From assembly GCA_965207705.1 (NCBI GenBank), contig OZ242292.1:1178001-1242000 (forward strand): 64,000 nt of DNA. Direction: 5' to 3'. Below are positions 62,077-64,000 of the stretch, one piece after another (the stretch's first letter is position 1; each line of letters opens with the position of its first letter). The notes beneath the pieces are model-generated. The model had not been told where the DNA came from. It saw only the letters and a list, made by a program, of their open reading frames with translations, and did not search any database. The position numbers and the translations under genes were made by a program. The stretch is from JAAOII01 sp965207705 (lineage in GTDB: Bacteria > Pseudomonadota > Gammaproteobacteria > CBDBNL01 > JAAOII01).

Positions 62077-64000
62077 ATGAAACATTATTACTTTAGTAAG
62101 TTTAACAAATACAATTTATGGGCTTTGGGCGTTATTTTGTTATTGGGTGGGTGCAGTGGACAGGAGAATACTAATGGAGTAGCTAATAAGCAAGAAGAGT
62201 TGCGTAGCCCAACAGTTTCTTTGCCAGTTGAATATTTTGCTGATTCATTAGAAGTTGATGCGGATGGAGATGGAATTGTCAATGCTTATGACTTTGCCTA
62301 TAACGATGCTGATGAAATCACCTCGGGCGATGGGACGAACTTGAATCCTTATGTTATTCGCAACATATATCAGCTGCAAGCGATTGCTGGCTTTGACCAT
62401 ACAAGAACCTCTCTGGATGAATCCCAATACACAGCTAATAATTGGCTTTATGGGAATAGCAGCACTCAACAACTTACTGCCGCTTATGTGCTTTTAAATA
62501 ATATTGATGCAACACCAGCTCGCAATTGGGGGAGTGCAGGAGATGGAACAGGGAATGGTACAGCTGTTGAATCAAAATTTTCGTCCACAGTGGGCGAAGG
62601 ATTTATTCCCATCGGAATATGTCTCGATGAGAATAATTGCCAAGATTCCGATGACGGCGCCTTTAGTGGAATGTTTAACGGCAATTCTTATGCTATTAAT
62701 GGTCTGTTTATGAACCATCCTTTAATGAATAGGGTAGGTCTATTTGCTAACTTGGGAGTAGGTGTGGAAGTTAATGCTCTTGGTCTAACTGAATTGGAAT
62801 TAGTCGGCAATGATGAAGTAGGAGGAATCGCTGGCTTTAGTTCAGGTAACATTATTTCTTCTTTCATATCAGGGACAGTTTTAGGCAATGAAATTGTAGG
62901 CGGCTTGGTAGGAGTTAATAATGGATATATTAGCGACTCTTATTCAACGGGCGTAGTTGAAGGAGTTTCAATGGTAGGCGGTTTAACGGGGGTAAATTCA
63001 CAATTAATTGCCAGTGCTTATACTGCATCCTTCACTTATGGTTCCGATACTATAGGTGGCTTAGTCGGATTTAACGATGCAGGAGCATCTATAAATACTT
63101 CATACTCAGTAGGAGAGACCAACGGCACGATGAGAGTTGGTGGTTTGGTAGGCAGCAGCGAAGGTGAGGTATTCTATTCTTACGCTAATACCGATGTGAA
63201 TGGTTATGATGAAGTTGGAGGGTTGATAGGCAAAAATGATGGAAATATTGAGGCGTCTTATGCTACTGGCGATACAACTGGAGATTCTTATGTTGGTGGT
63301 TTGGTGGGTTTTGGCGCAGGTCCTATATCCCATTCTTTCGCTCATGGCAATGTGCATGGCAAGGATCGTATTGGTGGTTTGGTAGGTTTTTTTAACTCCC
63401 GTGAAGGGATAGATGCTTCTTATGCTGGAGGAGAAGTTAATCTCATTGTTGACGAAAGCATTGAGAGCGAAGAAAAACTAGATACTAGTATTTACAGAAA
63501 TAGAATTTACGGTGCTGGCACTTATAGCACTGGCGCTTACAACACTGACACTTACAACGTTGGCGTTTACAACTCTGACGATAACAAGAAGAACGGCAAT
63601 AACGGCAACGGTAATGGTGGTAATAGCTGTAATAATGGCAACGGCAATGGTAATGGCAACGGCTGTAATAACGGCAACGGCAATAATGGCAATGGCAACG
63701 GCTGTAATAATGGCAATGGCAACGGTAATAACGGCAACGGCAATGGCAATAACGGCAACGGCAATGGCAATAATGGCAACGGCAATAGCTGTAATAATGG
63801 CGATGGTGGCAATAGTACCGATGATGGTAATGGCGGCGATGATGGTAATGGCGGCGATGATGGTAATGGCAACGGCTGTAATAACGGCAAGGGCAACGGT
63901 AACGGCAAGGGTAATAGCTGTAATAATGGCGATGGTGGCAATAGTACCGACGATGGTAATGGCGGCGATGATGGTAATGGCGGCGATGATGGTAATGGTG
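62077..64000 (+). CDS. GLUG-repeat lipoprotein with Asn/Gly-rich tail, 3' end outside window
   Basis: ATG 62077 follows GAGGAAA (a good ribosome site at 62064). The lipobox is LGGC (Cys 26). It shares the header (DGDGIVNAYDFAYND, YVIRNIYQLQAIAGFDH, GFIPIGICLDENNC) and GLUG repeats (GGLTGVNSQLIASAYTAS, GGLVGSSEGEVFYSYANT). After a TY/SG repeat (GAGTYSTGAYNTDTYNVGVY) it enters an Asn/Gly tract at about 63592 that is still in frame at 64000. It lies 20 bp after the preceding GLUG gene, so the two probably form an operon. It may be the most variable member, as the tract looks expandable. Confidence 0.85.
   Translation, partial: MKHYYFSKFNKYNLWALGVILLLGGCSGQENTNGVANKQEELRSPTVSLPVEYFADSLEVDADGDGIVNAYDFAYNDADEITSGDGTNLNPYVIRNIYQLQAIAGFDHTRTSLDESQYTANNWLYGNSSTQQLTAAYVLLNNIDATPARNWGSAGDGTGNGTAVESKFSSTVGEGFIPIGICLDENNCQDSDDGAFSGMFNGNSYAINGLFMNHPLMNRVGLFANLGVGVEVNALGLTELELVGNDEVGGIAGFSSGNIISSFISGTVLGNEIVGGLVGVNNGYISDSYSTGVVEGVSMVGGLTGVNSQLIASAYTASFTYGSDTIGGLVGFNDAGASINTSYSVGETNGTMRVGGLVGSSEGEVFYSYANTDVNGYDEVGGLIGKNDGNIEASYATGDTTGDSYVGGLVGFGAGPISHSFAHGNVHGKDRIGGLVGFFNSREGIDASYAGGEVNLIVDESIESEEKLDTSIYRNRIYGAGTYSTGAYNTDTYNVGVYNSDDNKKNGNNGNGNGGNSCNNGNGNGNGNGCNNGNGNNGNGNGCNNGNGNGNNGNGNGNNGNGNGNNGNGNSCNNGDGGNSTDDGNGGDDGNGGDDGNGNGCNNGKGNGNGKGNSCNNGDGGNSTDDGNGGDDGNGGDDGNG
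63592..64000 (+). repeat. Asn/Gly/Cys low-complexity coding tract
   Basis: Short AAYGGC/AAYGGT codon pairs encode NG repeats, broken at intervals by SCNNG or GCNNG pentapeptides and, near the end, by an STDDGNGGDDGNGGDDGNG motif that occurs twice (about 63812-63866 and 63941 to the window edge). The frame is the same as the GLUG gene. The end is not in the window. Confidence 0.92.

Noticed and set aside
63567..63941. Minus-strand Pro/Leu-rich open frame
   Set aside because: It is the antisense of the Asn/Gly coding tract; the plus frame continues the GLUG lipoprotein.

Overview
The window looks like chromosomal DNA from a gammaproteobacterium. The evidence is zipA directly followed by ligA, a fadE-type acyl-CoA dehydrogenase, a pstC-pstA-pstB-phoU operon, the rplY-pth pair, a large NAD-type glutamate dehydrogenase, and nadE beside an lptC-like gene. 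I cannot name the genus. Core genes have mixed base composition. The accessory blocks at about 2.5-16.3 kb and 34.5-36.7 kb are clearly more AT-rich, which suggests acquired DNA.

Layout. 0-2.3 kb: end of an lptC-like gene and nadE. 2.5-16.3 kb: an accessory island with four paralogous pentapeptide-repeat membrane proteins (P1-P4). They alternate with DNA-acting genes: a tandem pair with uracil-DNA-glycosylase-like motifs, a secreted YHYH+HNH nuclease, an orphan beta-class DNA methyltransferase fused to a GIY-YIG/T5orf172-like domain, and a DUF262/DUF1524 (GmrSD-like) restriction protein. This is the best candidate here for an undescribed multi-module system. 16.5-25 kb: fadE and the phosphate (Pst) operon. 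25.4 kb: a compact predicted small-RNA gene with a strong promoter, a UUCG-capped stem and a terminator. 25.6-33 kb: a YeiH-family membrane protein, then a five-gene run (tctB-tctA-dctP-dctQ-dctM) combining a tripartite tricarboxylate (TTT) and a TRAP transporter, with tctC divergent. 33.5-36.7 kb: a second accessory cassette of DNA methyltransferase, AAA/ABC-type ATPase and a Cys-rich protein overlapping the ATPase gene by 4 bp. 36.8-53.9 kb: housekeeping genes (prs, rplY, pth, zipA, ligA, a lytic transglycosylase lipoprotein, NAD-GDH, metZ, glmU, ileS). 54.1-64 kb: three large GLUG-repeat surface lipoproteins flanking fumC; the last runs off the window.

Cross-cutting themes. (1) Three reading-frame breaks sit on homopolymers: A8 in P2, T10 in pth and A7 in ileS. 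The ileS site is a perfect A AAA AAG slippery heptamer whose -1 shift restores a full-length enzyme. These are either recoding/slippage sites or sequencing errors. (2) Short-period low-complexity tracts are inserted in otherwise conserved proteins (PstA, PstC, DctM, DctP, RplY, Pth, GDH, IleRS, GLUG proteins). (3) A dispersed intergenic palindrome family, GGGCGGAGC-TGC-GCTCCGCCC with conserved flanks, occurs near 2.4, 33.3, 33.4, 54.0 and 58.1 kb. No tRNA, rRNA, CRISPR array, integrase or transposase was recognised.
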